Source of the DNA: RECM01 sp047921215
Lineage (GTDB): Bacteria > Bacteroidota > Rhodothermia > Balneolales > Cyclonatronaceae
Length of the DNA stretch: 64,000 nt
Reading direction: 5' to 3'
Assembly (NCBI GenBank): GCA_047921215.1
Contig: JBLRWO010000010.1
Coordinates: 41,870-105,869 of the forward strand
Shown: positions 17,470-26,228 of the stretch, in pieces
Position numbering within the stretch: the stretch's first letter is position 1
Layout of the letters: every line of letters begins with the position of its first letter
Notes under the pieces: model-generated
Database searches by the model: none
What the model was told of the DNA's origin: nothing
The model's input: only the letters and a program-made list of their open reading frames with translations
Program-made: the position numbers and the translations under genes

Positions 17470-18996
17470 TTAGATGAACATTTGCTCGACCCGGGCCGCG
17501 GCTCTGAGAATTTTCCCTTCATCCCCGTTAGCGCCCATAAATTGTACTCCGATGGGAAGCCCGTTGCTGTGTCTGCCGGCAGGTACACTCACGGCACATA
17601 TTCCGGCCAGATTGGCTGAAATAGTATAAATATCGTTCAGGTACATTTGCAGCGGATCGTCAACATTCGAACCAATATCAAACGCGGTGGTTGGCGTTGT
17701 CGGTGATAGGATTACATCCACCTTTTTGAATGCTTCAAGGAAGTCCTGCTGAATAAGCCGACGTATTCTTTGTGCTTTCCCGTAATAGGCATCGTAATAT
17801 CCGGCACTCAGAACATAAGTACCCAGCATGATTCTACGCTTCACCTCGGTACCGAACCCTTCCGTTCTGGACTGCTTATAAAGTCTGATCAACGGACTAT
17901 CGAGTTTGGCGAGCTCTACTTTCAATTCTTCTGAATTATCACCATTAAACGAAGAACGTATATTTTTTTCCTCATCACGCAGTTGTTCCTTTACCTTTTT
18001 AATATCGGCCCGGTGTCCGTACCGGATGCCGTCGAAACGGGCCAGGTTACTGGAAGCCTCTGCGGTAGCAAGCACGTAATAGGTGGCAATGGCATAACTG
18101 GTGTGCGGCAGAGTAACGGGCAACAATTCTGCACCTGTCTCCTTCATCTGATCGGCAACATCATCAATACGGGCCCTTATTTCCGGATCGAGCCCATCCC
18201 CGAAATATTCTGCCGGAACACCAATTTTAAGCCCCTTAACGGGTTCTCCGGTGTAATTACTGTAAGAATCGACCGGTGCCGGGGAGGATGTTGAATCGTT
18301 CTGGTCTTTTCCGGCTATAACTTCCAGTAACAGTGCGGTGTCGTAAACGGTTGTGGCCAAAGGCCCGATACAGTCGAATGAGGAGGCAAAGGCAACAAGA
18401 CCGTATCTTGAAACCCTGCCGTATCCGGGTTTAAGACCTGTAACCCCACAAAAGGCGGCCGGTTGCCGGATGGATCCGCCGGTATCAGTTCCGAGCGCTG
18501 CATTGCAAAAACCCGCGGCTATAGCTGCTGCACTGCCACCGGATGATCCGCCGGGTACTTTATCTGTGTTGTGAGGGTTGCGGGTAATGCCAAATACAGA
18601 GTTTTCGTTGGATGAGCCCATTGCAAATTCATCCATATTTGTCCGGCCAATAAGCAATGCATCTTCCGCTTCAAGCCGTTGAATTACTGTTGCATCATAA
18701 ACACTCTCAAAATTCCGGAGCATTTTGGATGCACAGGTAACAGGATACCCTTTTTGGCAGATTACCTCTTTTATACCGACCACGGCACCAGCCAGTTTAC
18801 CGGCGGTTCCCTGCTCTATTCTGGATTGTATGACGTCTGCTTTTTCGAGGGCAGCAGAATGATTTACCAGGGTAAAGGCATTGATAATCTGATTATTATC
18901 CCCGATCTCCTTAATATAAGACCGGGTAATTTCGGACAGGCTTATTTGCCTGTTTTCTATACCCGATCGTACAGACCGAATGTCTTTTAAATTCAA
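17470..18996 (-). CDS. gatA: Asp/Glu-tRNA amidotransferase subunit A
   Basis: A 508-residue amidase-signature enzyme that releases ammonia from glutamine for the transamidation of mischarged Glu-tRNA(Gln)/Asp-tRNA(Asn). The Lys-cisSer-Ser triad is visible as K76, S151 (in 'GGSSGGSAAA') and S175 (in 'DTGGSIRQPA'). Spacing between the three (75 and 24) equals that of characterised GatA. gatB and gatC are not in the window. The start appears to be TTG at 18996, as no ATG precedes conserved sequence. tatA lies 6 bp upstream on the same strand. Confidence 0.93.
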   Translation of the reverse strand: MNLKDIRSVRSGIENRQISLSEITRSYIKEIGDNNQIINAFTLVNHSAALEKADVIQSRIEQGTAGKLAGAVVGIKEVICQKGYPVTCASKMLRNFESVYDATVIQRLEAEDALLIGRTNMDEFAMGSSNENSVFGITRNPHNTDKVPGGSSGGSAAAIAAGFCNAALGTDTGGSIRQPAAFCGVTGLKPGYGRVSRYGLVAFASSFDCIGPLATTVYDTALLLEVIAGKDQNDSTSSPAPVDSYSNYTGEPVKGLKIGVPAEYFGDGLDPEIRARIDDVADQMKETGAELLPVTLPHTSYAIATYYVLATAEASSNLARFDGIRYGHRADIKKVKEQLRDEEKNIRSSFNGDNSEELKVELAKLDSPLIRLYKQSRTEGFGTEVKRRIMLGTYVLSAGYYDAYYGKAQRIRRLIQQDFLEAFKKVDVILSPTTPTTAFDIGSNVDDPLQMYLNDIYTISANLAGICAVSVPAGRHSNGLPIGVQFMGANGDEGKILRAAARVEQMFI

Positions 18997-19002
18997 AACC
19001 GG

Positions 19003-19236
19003 TTAAATGTTAGTCGCTTCCTTTTTTTCAGACTCCTCTTTGGGTCTGTTAACATTGGCCTCCCGCTGATCTTCTCTTTCACCTTTTTCAATTTCTCTGC
19101 GGATTTCACTTGAGGCTTTTTTAAATTCGCCGATACCCTGACCTATACCGCGTGCAAGCTCGGGAATTTTTTTCGCTCCGAACAGAAGCAGAATTAATAA
19201 TGCCACAATAATCCATTCCATTCCACTTGGAAACAT
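19003..19236 (-). CDS. tatA: Sec-independent translocase TatA/E
   Basis: A 77-residue Tat component: short N-terminus, one membrane helix from 'MEWIIVALLILLLFGAKKIPEL', then an amphipathic helix with the conserved 'FG' and 'KKIPELARGIG', and a charged tail. The frame extends to 19284, but the ATG at 19236 is supported by AAAGGA 6 bases upstream and by family length. No tatC is adjacent. It precedes gatA by 6 bp. TatA multimers form the protein-conducting element for folded Tat substrates. Confidence 0.9.
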   Translation of the reverse strand: MFPSGMEWIIVALLILLLFGAKKIPELARGIGQGIGEFKKASSEIRREIEKGEREDQREANVNRPKEESEKKEATNI

Positions 19237-19242
19237 AACAGA

Positions 19243-19248
19243 TCCTTT
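19243..19248 (-). promoter_or_regulatory. ribosome binding site AAAGGA for tatA
   Basis: On the minus strand AAAGGA ends 6 bases before the ATG at 19236, which decides this start against the upstream in-frame alternative at 19284. Confidence 0.6.
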
Positions 19249-19437
19249 CTGATACAATTTTGAAGCCTTGTTCCTGGTTACCACCCAAAGATAGTAAACT
19301 TTGGAGACAGGCGTTAACAGTCACATAATTTATTTATAAAACTGTTCGTTAGGCACTTGAATTTGTCAATAAGATTCGTTTATTAGCCGAAGAATACTAC
19401 ATAATTTTCTCTATAATAAAAATAAAGGTTTAACACT

Positions 19438-19683
19438 ATGATATGGACCGTTGAACTCGCAGCAACACTTGAAGAAGCACCCTGGCCTGCAACTAGGCTG
19501 GAATTAATAGAGTGGGCTGAGCGTAATGGTTGTCCCCAGCAGGTCATTGATAATCTTCATGAACTCGATGAGGAAGATGATACACCTTACGAAAATATTG
19601 AAGAAATATGGCCTGATTATATAATGAAAGAAGATTTCTTTCATGGTGAAGAAGACGACGGTTTCGATTACGACGACGTGTGA
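19438..19683 (+). CDS. DUF2795 family small acidic protein
   Basis: An 81-residue acidic protein of the DUF2795 type. The 'LEEAPWPATRLELIEWAERNG' segment, a helical middle, and the ending with 'IEEIWPDY', 'KEDFF' and a run of Asp/Glu are characteristic of Bacteroidota members. Function is unknown. The high negative charge suggests a nucleic-acid-mimic or protein-binding role, but this is only a guess. It stands alone, followed by a terminator-like hairpin. Confidence 0.8.
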   Translation: MIWTVELAATLEEAPWPATRLELIEWAERNGCPQQVIDNLHELDEEDDTPYENIEEIWPDYIMKEDFFHGEEDDGFDYDDV

Positions 19684-19717
19684 TTTACATAATATCGGCT
19701 CTGTTTTTTTGATTGAG

Positions 19718-19747
19718 ACGGTTGTGTGATTAATTTCGCACAACCGT
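19718..19747 (+). terminator. terminator-like hairpin after DUF2795 gene
   Basis: An 11-bp inverted repeat (ACGGTTGTGTG and CGCACAACCGT, one G-T pair) with an 8-base A/T loop lies 35 bp after the stop and just before the Omp85 gene. The following T-run is weak, so termination may be partial. Confidence 0.5.
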
Positions 19748-19762
19748 TTCACTTTATATATC

Positions 19763-22096
19763 GTGATTCATAACCTGTTTTATACCAACACAAATTTCCT
19801 GCTCGCATGCTTAATTATAGTGATTACGGTCGCTCCGGGAGAACTTGTCTTTGCCCAGGGGGTATCCGATCATGAAGGCAAACTTATCCGTACAGTCGAA
19901 TTCAGGGGTAATCGTGCCATAAGCAACGGTGTGCTCGGTACCGTAGCCCGAACACAGACCAACCGGGAGGTTTTTGGCATACCCGGTGCTACGCTGTGGC
20001 TGGGCCTGTACAGGATAACCAGCCGCCTTGGGGAACCCCCCTCCCTTCTCGATACTAACGTTCTTGCACGCGATGTGGAACGCATTGAGACGTTTTATCA
20101 GTCACAGGGATATCGCAATGCAAAGGTTGAAACCACAGTACTCGAAATCAGAAAGGACCGCCTTAAGGTTACATTCATCATCGATGAAGGCGAAGCTTCG
20201 GTTATCCGGACCCTGGTTTACAGTGGTATGCCTGAGTTTGATGATCCCCGCATTAGTGAACGCTTCTACCGACGAAGCAGCCTGCTTCGGGAGCAGCTCG
20301 ATGATTCGACATTTATTGTTAACCGGCAATTCAGATTTGAACAGCTGAGTAATGAACGAAACCGGATTATAGAACTGCTGAGAAACAACGGTTACGCATC
20401 GGTGCAACGCGATTCCATAATATCTTTTGTAAGACCTGACAGTACGGATCCGCTACAGCTTGATGTGTTGTACAGAATCAATCCCGGAAAAACGTATAAT
20501 TTCGGGAATCTCCGTATGAATCTGGATGCAAGTGGTGGCAGCAGATCACCAGCGTTGAGGGATACAGTGAAAGGCCAGCCCTTCAGCAATCCGGGTTATA
20601 CCATCTACATCTCAAGGGAGGAGGAAACCCGCACCCGGGCTGACCTGCTGCTGGAAAGACTCCTGTTTAAACCGGGTGATCAGTTTGATAATTCTCTCTA
20701 TACAGCAACTATTAACCAGCTGCAAAACCTGAATATGCTCACAGTAAGGCAATTCAGTCTCAGCGCAGAGGGCGGACTCCCCGATTATTCATCTCCCGCC
20801 ATACCTGTTTTTATAGATATGCAGACGCTGCCCCGGCAGCAGATACGTACTGAACTTTTCGGGATGCAGCGCCTGGGTCTTGGTGCCGGTGCCGGAATCA
20901 GATACACTAACAACAACCTGTTCAGGGGTGCTGAAATGATCGATATCGGGCTAAAGAGCAGCTTTGAATATGTTACCAGAGCCAATATCCGGGGTTTCGA
21001 CAATCCGCTCCTCAGAAGTTTTGAGGGAAATATTGAGTACAGTGTGCCGCGGTTTCAAGTACCATTCCGTGCATTTAACAACCGTCCCTTTTTTCTGAAT
21101 CCGCGTACCAGCTACCGGTTCAGTGCCGCACGTATCAATCAGATAAATTTTGATATTAATTCCAACTTCAGAATCAATGTTAACTTCCAGACCAATCACA
21201 GCCCCACCACCCTGAGTTCCCTTGACCTGATCGAACTCGACTGGCTGGATGCATCTGCCACAGCACCGTTTCTTGAAGATCTGAATCTGAGGCTGACGGA
21301 AGGTGATATCGATACCCTGCAGTTCCAGAGAATTCTTGAGGATTTCAGGCCGCAGTTTAACTCTACCCTGCGCTACACACTAAGGGAGACCAATACCAAT
21401 ATTATACGACGGGACGAGGGATACTATGCGGAGGCAAGTATTGAACTCGGTGGTAATCTTCCCTATCTGATTGAACGTTACGGGGTGAATCCGGATACGC
21501 TAACAGGATCTATTCCTTCGGTTGCGGGTGCGAGGCTAACCTACAGCCGATATGTTAAGGGATCTGCTGATTACCGGCGGTATGTACCGGTTGGCCGGAA
21601 TACCGTACTTGCATACCGTGCCTTTATGGGCCTTGCCTACCCTTACGGCGAAACCAGGCAAATTCCACTAAACCGGCGTTTTTTTGCAGGTGGAAGCAAC
21701 GATATACGTGGATGGCCACCGTTGCGGCTTGGTCCCGGGAAACTGGATCAAAGCGAGGTATCAATCAACGGCGGTGACATAAAACTCTCAGGTAATCTGG
21801 AAATCAGACAGATGCTGCTCAGAAATTTCCTGTCAACAAACTGGGGCCTTGCCCTGTTCTCCGATTTCGGGAATATTTGGTACGGACCAAGGTCCGATTT
21901 CAGTGAGGGTAAATTCAAATTTGATCAGTTCTTTAACGAAATTGCCGTTGGCGGTGGCCTGGGCCTACGACTCGACTGGGAATTTGTTGTTTTTCGCATT
22001 GACCTGGCATACCGCATTCACGATCTTCAGGATGGATGGTTTCAATCAGGTTTCAACGATTTCTTTATTCACTTCGGTCTGGGTCACTCCTTTTGA
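19763..22096 (+). CDS. Omp85/BamA-TamA family outer membrane protein
   Basis: A 777-residue outer-membrane protein. The signal peptide ends near residue 31 ('LVFA'). Several POTRA-like repeats follow (about 38-330), and the C-terminal barrel contains 'RRFFAGGSNDIRGWPPLRLGPG', the conserved Omp85 loop-6 region with an R-G-aromatic motif, and ends in Phe. It would help insert or translocate outer-membrane proteins. Divergence from classical BamA and the lack of skp/lpx neighbours make a TamA-like or accessory role likelier than the essential BamA. The start is taken as GTG at 19763, directly before the signal peptide. Confidence 0.83.
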   Translation: MIHNLFYTNTNFLLACLIIVITVAPGELVFAQGVSDHEGKLIRTVEFRGNRAISNGVLGTVARTQTNREVFGIPGATLWLGLYRITSRLGEPPSLLDTNVLARDVERIETFYQSQGYRNAKVETTVLEIRKDRLKVTFIIDEGEASVIRTLVYSGMPEFDDPRISERFYRRSSLLREQLDDSTFIVNRQFRFEQLSNERNRIIELLRNNGYASVQRDSIISFVRPDSTDPLQLDVLYRINPGKTYNFGNLRMNLDASGGSRSPALRDTVKGQPFSNPGYTIYISREEETRTRADLLLERLLFKPGDQFDNSLYTATINQLQNLNMLTVRQFSLSAEGGLPDYSSPAIPVFIDMQTLPRQQIRTELFGMQRLGLGAGAGIRYTNNNLFRGAEMIDIGLKSSFEYVTRANIRGFDNPLLRSFEGNIEYSVPRFQVPFRAFNNRPFFLNPRTSYRFSAARINQINFDINSNFRINVNFQTNHSPTTLSSLDLIELDWLDASATAPFLEDLNLRLTEGDIDTLQFQRILEDFRPQFNSTLRYTLRETNTNIIRRDEGYYAEASIELGGNLPYLIERYGVNPDTLTGSIPSVAGARLTYSRYVKGSADYRRYVPVGRNTVLAYRAFMGLAYPYGETRQIPLNRRFFAGGSNDIRGWPPLRLGPGKLDQSEVSINGGDIKLSGNLEIRQMLLRNFLSTNWGLALFSDFGNIWYGPRSDFSEGKFKFDQFFNEIAVGGGLGLRLDWEFVVFRIDLAYRIHDLQDGWFQSGFNDFFIHFGLGHSF

Positions 22097-22121
22097 TCAC
22101 CTAATTTATTAATTATCAATC

Positions 22122-22676
22122 ATGTTCAATTCCAAAAAGCTGGATCAGATAAAAGCACAGGGACGTGTCATCTTCAAAGCCTCGTTTCTGGAAAACCTGT
22201 CTGCAACAGAACGGTATGAATTCCTTCAGTTGTGTCACAAAAGGTTCTATAAAGCCGATGAGTACATCTACTATCAGGGTGATCCCGGAACCGGTATGTA
22301 TCTTATTGAAGAGGGCCAGGTTGAATTGAAAGTTGAAGGTGAAAATGAGGTACCCCCCGAAATATTTATTCTCAACTCGCCCGAGGCCTTTGGCATGCTA
22401 TCGCTGAGTCATGAAATGAGGCGTCTTTCAACAGCGCGGTGTGTGAATGAGACCAAACTCCTTGGCTTTTTCCGTCCCGACCTGGAACGCCTGCAGGACA
22501 GGCATCCGAAGATTGCCATCAAACTTCATGATATGCTGAATATCTTGCTGGCCAGGCAGTTGCATACTGCCATAAACAATCTGGAAAAAGTAACGGGTAA
22601 AACATTCGCCTACAGCCTGATACTCGAGGAATTCTATAGCAAAACTGTGGCTGCAGATAAGGACAAAACGGTCTGA
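22122..22676 (+). CDS. stand-alone cyclic nucleotide-binding domain protein
   Basis: A 184-residue protein with a single cNMP-binding beta-roll (about 20-140, with 'YYQGDPGTGMYLIEEGQVEL' typical of the fold) and a helical tail. No helix-turn-helix is seen at the C-terminus, so it is not a Crp-type transcription factor. The phosphate-binding cassette is not clearly conserved, so ligand binding is uncertain. It ends with TGATG, sharing one base with rlmD, so the two are translationally coupled. Confidence 0.82.
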   Translation: MFNSKKLDQIKAQGRVIFKASFLENLSATERYEFLQLCHKRFYKADEYIYYQGDPGTGMYLIEEGQVELKVEGENEVPPEIFILNSPEAFGMLSLSHEMRRLSTARCVNETKLLGFFRPDLERLQDRHPKIAIKLHDMLNILLARQLHTAINNLEKVTGKTFAYSLILEEFYSKTVAADKDKTV

Positions 22677-24091
22677 TGTATATAAAAAAAGGGCAGGAAA
22701 TAACCGTTACAATTACGGATGCCGCCTTCGAAGGAAAAGGAATCGGCAGGCTTGGTGAACAGGTGGTCTTTATAAAAAATACGGCACCCGGAGATAAGGT
22801 AACGGCCCGAGTTACCAGGCGTAAAAAAAAATTCCTTGAAGCCAGGCTTCTGAATGTTCTTCAGTCCGGAGAGGTCAGAACTGAACCGGTTTGCAGCCAT
22901 GCCGGCATCTGCGGCGGCTGTACATGGCAGCATGTGTTATATGAAGAACAGCTCCGGTTTAAACGCCAGCATGTACAAGATCACATGGTCAGGATTGGCG
23001 GACTAATGGATATCGATGTTTCACTCGTTCTTGGATCGGATGAAAAACTATACTACCGCAACAAAATGGAGTACACATTCGGAGACCGGCGGTGGCTTAC
23101 CGATGAGGAAATCGCATCCGGTGATCCGATTCCGGACAAAGATCTGGCTGCGGGCATGCACATACCGGGACGTTTTGACCGGATACTCAACCTTAACGAA
23201 TGCCACCTTCAGATACCTGTATCCTGGCAGATAATGGATTTTGTGCGGGACTATGCCACAAGACTGGATATCCCGCCCTACAATGCCATCAGGCATGAGG
23301 GATTCATCAGGAATGTGATGATCCGCAATTCGGCTGTTTCGGGTGACCTTCTTGTGAATATCGTAACCTACGAAGACGATCAGGAGATCATGACATCGCT
23401 TACATCCGCCCTGCTTGAACGTTTTCAGGAAATTACGTCGGTTGTTAATAATGTAAATGATACCTGGTCGCCCTCCTCGGAAGGACGTTACGAAAATATT
23501 CTGTTCGGCCAGGGCTATATAACCGAGTCTATCGGGGGCTATAATTTCAAAATATCATCAAATACGTTTTTCCAAACCAACACAAAACAGGCAGAGAAAC
23601 TGTATCAGGTTGCTCTTGATTATGCCGGTCTTACGGGTAATGAACTCGTTTATGATCTATATTGCGGGGTAGGATCACTTACACTGTTCGTAAGCGGGCA
23701 TTGTGACACTGCCATCGGCATTGAAATTAACCCTGAGTCTATACGGAAAGCAGAAGAAAATGCATCCGAAAATGAAGTAACCAACTGCCGCTTTGAAACA
23801 GGTGATATGAAAGACGCATTTACGTCCACCCTTTTTGACAAATACGGAAAACCTGATGTCATCATTACTGATCCGCCACGTGCCGGTATGCATCCCGGGG
23901 TTATAGCAACCATGTTGCAAACAGAGGCCGAACGCATAGTCTATGTAAGCTGCAACAGTGCTACTCAGGCGCGCGATCTGGCTCTGCTGCAGGAAAAATA
24001 TCATATAGATGCTATTCAGCCAGTCGACATGTTTCCCCAAACCTATCATATCGAATCGGTTGCGAAACTAACTTTAAAAAAATCCCGTTAA
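22676..24091 (+). CDS. rlmD: 23S rRNA (uracil-C5)-methyltransferase, RlmD/TrmA family
   Basis: A 471-residue enzyme: N-terminal TRAM RNA-binding domain (1-60), an iron-sulfur ligand set C73-x5-C79-G-G-C82 with C176, then a SAM-dependent methyltransferase domain with 'YDLYCGVGSLTLF', 'DPPRAGMHPGV', catalytic C426 in 'YVSCNS' and E460 in 'HIESVAKL'. It methylates C5 of a uracil in 23S rRNA (U1939 in E. coli). In genomes with one copy the target could differ (RlmCD-like). Start ATG overlaps the upstream stop by one base. Confidence 0.9.
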   Translation: MYIKKGQEITVTITDAAFEGKGIGRLGEQVVFIKNTAPGDKVTARVTRRKKKFLEARLLNVLQSGEVRTEPVCSHAGICGGCTWQHVLYEEQLRFKRQHVQDHMVRIGGLMDIDVSLVLGSDEKLYYRNKMEYTFGDRRWLTDEEIASGDPIPDKDLAAGMHIPGRFDRILNLNECHLQIPVSWQIMDFVRDYATRLDIPPYNAIRHEGFIRNVMIRNSAVSGDLLVNIVTYEDDQEIMTSLTSALLERFQEITSVVNNVNDTWSPSSEGRYENILFGQGYITESIGGYNFKISSNTFFQTNTKQAEKLYQVALDYAGLTGNELVYDLYCGVGSLTLFVSGHCDTAIGIEINPESIRKAEENASENEVTNCRFETGDMKDAFTSTLFDKYGKPDVIITDPPRAGMHPGVIATMLQTEAERIVYVSCNSATQARDLALLQEKYHIDAIQPVDMFPQTYHIESVAKLTLKKSR

Positions 24092-24098
24092 CTCCGGC

Positions 24099-25574
24099 AT
24101 GAAAAAGATCATTGTAATTGGTGCCGGTATAGGTGGCCTGAGCGCCGCCGCTTTGCTGGCTGCGAAGGGTCACCATGTAACAGTTATTGAGCGTAATGAG
24201 CGGGCCGGCGGCAAAATGAATATCGTAAGCAGCGATGGATTCCGATTTGATACCGGTCCCAGTCTTATGACCATGCCGTTTGTACTGGAGGAATTATTCC
24301 GAAGCTGCAATAAGAAACTCGGTGATTATATACAACTGGTACCGCTCGATCTACTCTGCCGGTATCATTATACAGATGGTACCGTGTTTAACTGCTATGC
24401 CGATCAGGAGAAGACAATCGGGGAAATTCGCCGTATTGCACCTGAAGATGCATCAGCCTATGCTGAATTTCTACGGTATGCAGGTAACATCTATGAACGG
24501 ACTTCCGGGTCGTTTCTGAATAACCCGCTTTTCAATCTGACCGACCTGGGAAACCTGAATTTTGCTGACCTTCTCCGCATTGATGCACTTACAACAGTGA
24601 GTAAACGGGTAGACCGGGTCTTCAAAAGTGACTACATGAGAATGTTTTTCAAGCGTTTCACTACCTATAATGGCTCATCTCCCTATCTCGCTCCGGCAAC
24701 GCTGAATGTAATACCCCATGTTGAACTTACAATGGGAGGATACTATCTGAAAGGCGGGCTCTACACGTTGGCCGAAGCACTCTTCAGGCTCGGATCTGAC
24801 CTCGGGGTGGATTATGTATTCAGTGAATCCGTAAAGCAGATTGCCGGAAAGAACCGTACTGTACACAGTGTTGTGACCGATTCTGGAAAAGAGATGTTTT
24901 GTGATGTGGTATTTTCAAACAGTGATGCTGCTGAAACCTACAGCCATCTGTTAACTGACGACATGAAAGACAGGTCGATGCAACGCAAGGTTGAGAAGGC
25001 CGAACCCTCCTGTTCCGGTTTTGTGCTTCTGATTGGAAGCTCCCTGAAATTTGATTCCCTGGGGCATCATACCATTTTTTATTCAGATGATTACCGCAGG
25101 GAATTTGACGACCTTTTTGTTCAGGTCAGGCCTTCGGATGATCCCACCATCTATGTTGCCAATACATCACACACCGATCCGGATCATGCACCGGCCGGAA
25201 TGTCAAACCTGTTTATACTTGTGAATGCACCATATCTCACACCCGTAATTGATTGGGAGTCCTGTAAAGAAATGTATGCATCCCTGATCATCAACAAGCT
25301 TGAAATCAGGGGTCTTACCGGACTTCGTGAATCTGTACTCTTCAGATCGATTATAACACCGGAAGACTTTTATAACACTTACAGGTCGAACCGCGGCAGT
25401 ATTTACGGCACATCCTCGAACGACCGGTTGTCGGCTTTCAGACGCCCAAGAAATAAAGCGCGATCCCTCAGGGGGTTGTACCTGACCGGCGGATCAACTC
25501 ATCCCGGTGGTGGAATTCCATTGACAGTTCTATCAGCCCGGCATGCGGTAACATTGTTTGAGAGAGAACTCTGA
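24099..25574 (+). CDS. crtI: phytoene desaturase family carotenoid enzyme
   Basis: A 491-residue FAD enzyme of the CrtI family. The dinucleotide-binding motif 'VIGAGIGGLSAAALLAAKGH' opens the protein, followed by 'GGKMN', and the C-terminal signature 'LTGGSTHPGGGIPLTVLSARHA' is intact. CrtI introduces double bonds into phytoene on the way to lycopene or related carotenes. Related CrtD/CrtO-type enzymes share the fold, so the exact step is inferred. It begins 7 bp after rlmD and is convergent with the phosphoesterase gene. crtB is 19 kb away. Confidence 0.87.
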   Translation: MKKIIVIGAGIGGLSAAALLAAKGHHVTVIERNERAGGKMNIVSSDGFRFDTGPSLMTMPFVLEELFRSCNKKLGDYIQLVPLDLLCRYHYTDGTVFNCYADQEKTIGEIRRIAPEDASAYAEFLRYAGNIYERTSGSFLNNPLFNLTDLGNLNFADLLRIDALTTVSKRVDRVFKSDYMRMFFKRFTTYNGSSPYLAPATLNVIPHVELTMGGYYLKGGLYTLAEALFRLGSDLGVDYVFSESVKQIAGKNRTVHSVVTDSGKEMFCDVVFSNSDAAETYSHLLTDDMKDRSMQRKVEKAEPSCSGFVLLIGSSLKFDSLGHHTIFYSDDYRREFDDLFVQVRPSDDPTIYVANTSHTDPDHAPAGMSNLFILVNAPYLTPVIDWESCKEMYASLIINKLEIRGLTGLRESVLFRSIITPEDFYNTYRSNRGSIYGTSSNDRLSAFRRPRNKARSLRGLYLTGGSTHPGGGIPLTVLSARHAVTLFEREL

Positions 25575-25584
25575 TCCGGATTTG

Positions 25585-26115
25585 TCAGACGTTTTTTCGG
25601 GTAATCGTCTCGTTTTTAGTTCTGCCACCAAGGTTTATAACCTCCAGATTGGAAAGCCGGCCCTGATCCAGATCGAATCTTACAATGGTTCGTATGATAT
25701 GAAAACCCTGCTTACCGGCCGCTCCCGGGTTAATGTACAGCAGATTGTTATTTTTCTTGTCACGGGCTACCTTAAGCATATGGGTATGCCCACAGATCAT
25801 AACATTGGGTGGATTTTCCTCTATTTCCTTCTTGCATGGCAAGGCGTAGCGGCCCGGATTCCCGCCAATATGAGTGATGAAGAAATCGACCCCCTCAAGT
25901 TCAAAGCGAAGCGATTGCGGAAATGTTGACCGGATGTCGGCCCCGTCAATATTGCCATACACGCCCCGAAGGTGGGTTATTTTTTGCAGCTGTTCAGCAA
26001 TTTTATAATTTCCGAAGTCACCGGCATGCCAGATCTCATCACAGTCTTCAAAATATTTTTTCACCCGGAAGTCCAGATAGCCGTGCGTATCCGAAATCAA
26101 GCCAATTTTTTTCAT
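25585..26115 (-). CDS. YfcE-like metallophosphoesterase
   Basis: A 176-residue calcineurin-like phosphoesterase: 'LISDTHG' near the N-terminus supplies the first metal ligands, followed by 'IWHAGDFGN', 'VYGNIDG', 'FITHIGG' and 'MICGHTHMLKVA'. This matches the short MJ0936/YfcE group of phosphodiesterases. The frame extends to 26169, but the ATG at 26115 gives the family N-terminus ('MKKIGLISDTHG'). It is convergent with crtI (10 bp apart). Confidence 0.9.
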   Translation of the reverse strand: MKKIGLISDTHGYLDFRVKKYFEDCDEIWHAGDFGNYKIAEQLQKITHLRGVYGNIDGADIRSTFPQSLRFELEGVDFFITHIGGNPGRYALPCKKEIEENPPNVMICGHTHMLKVARDKKNNNLLYINPGAAGKQGFHIIRTIVRFDLDQGRLSNLEVINLGGRTKNETITRKNV

Positions 26116-26228
26116 GTATTTTAAATGGTCAAAAATTATTGGAGAGAATGTATTTTGGTTACAGGTCAAATCAAAATAATTATCGTCCCACAGATGAAAT
26201 ATAAAACGAATTTAATCCTTAATTACTT

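Noticed and set aside
17460..17588. N-terminal extension of the SDR gene
   Set aside because: It lies inside gatA and is not SDR-like. The ATG at 17459 gives the canonical N-terminus.
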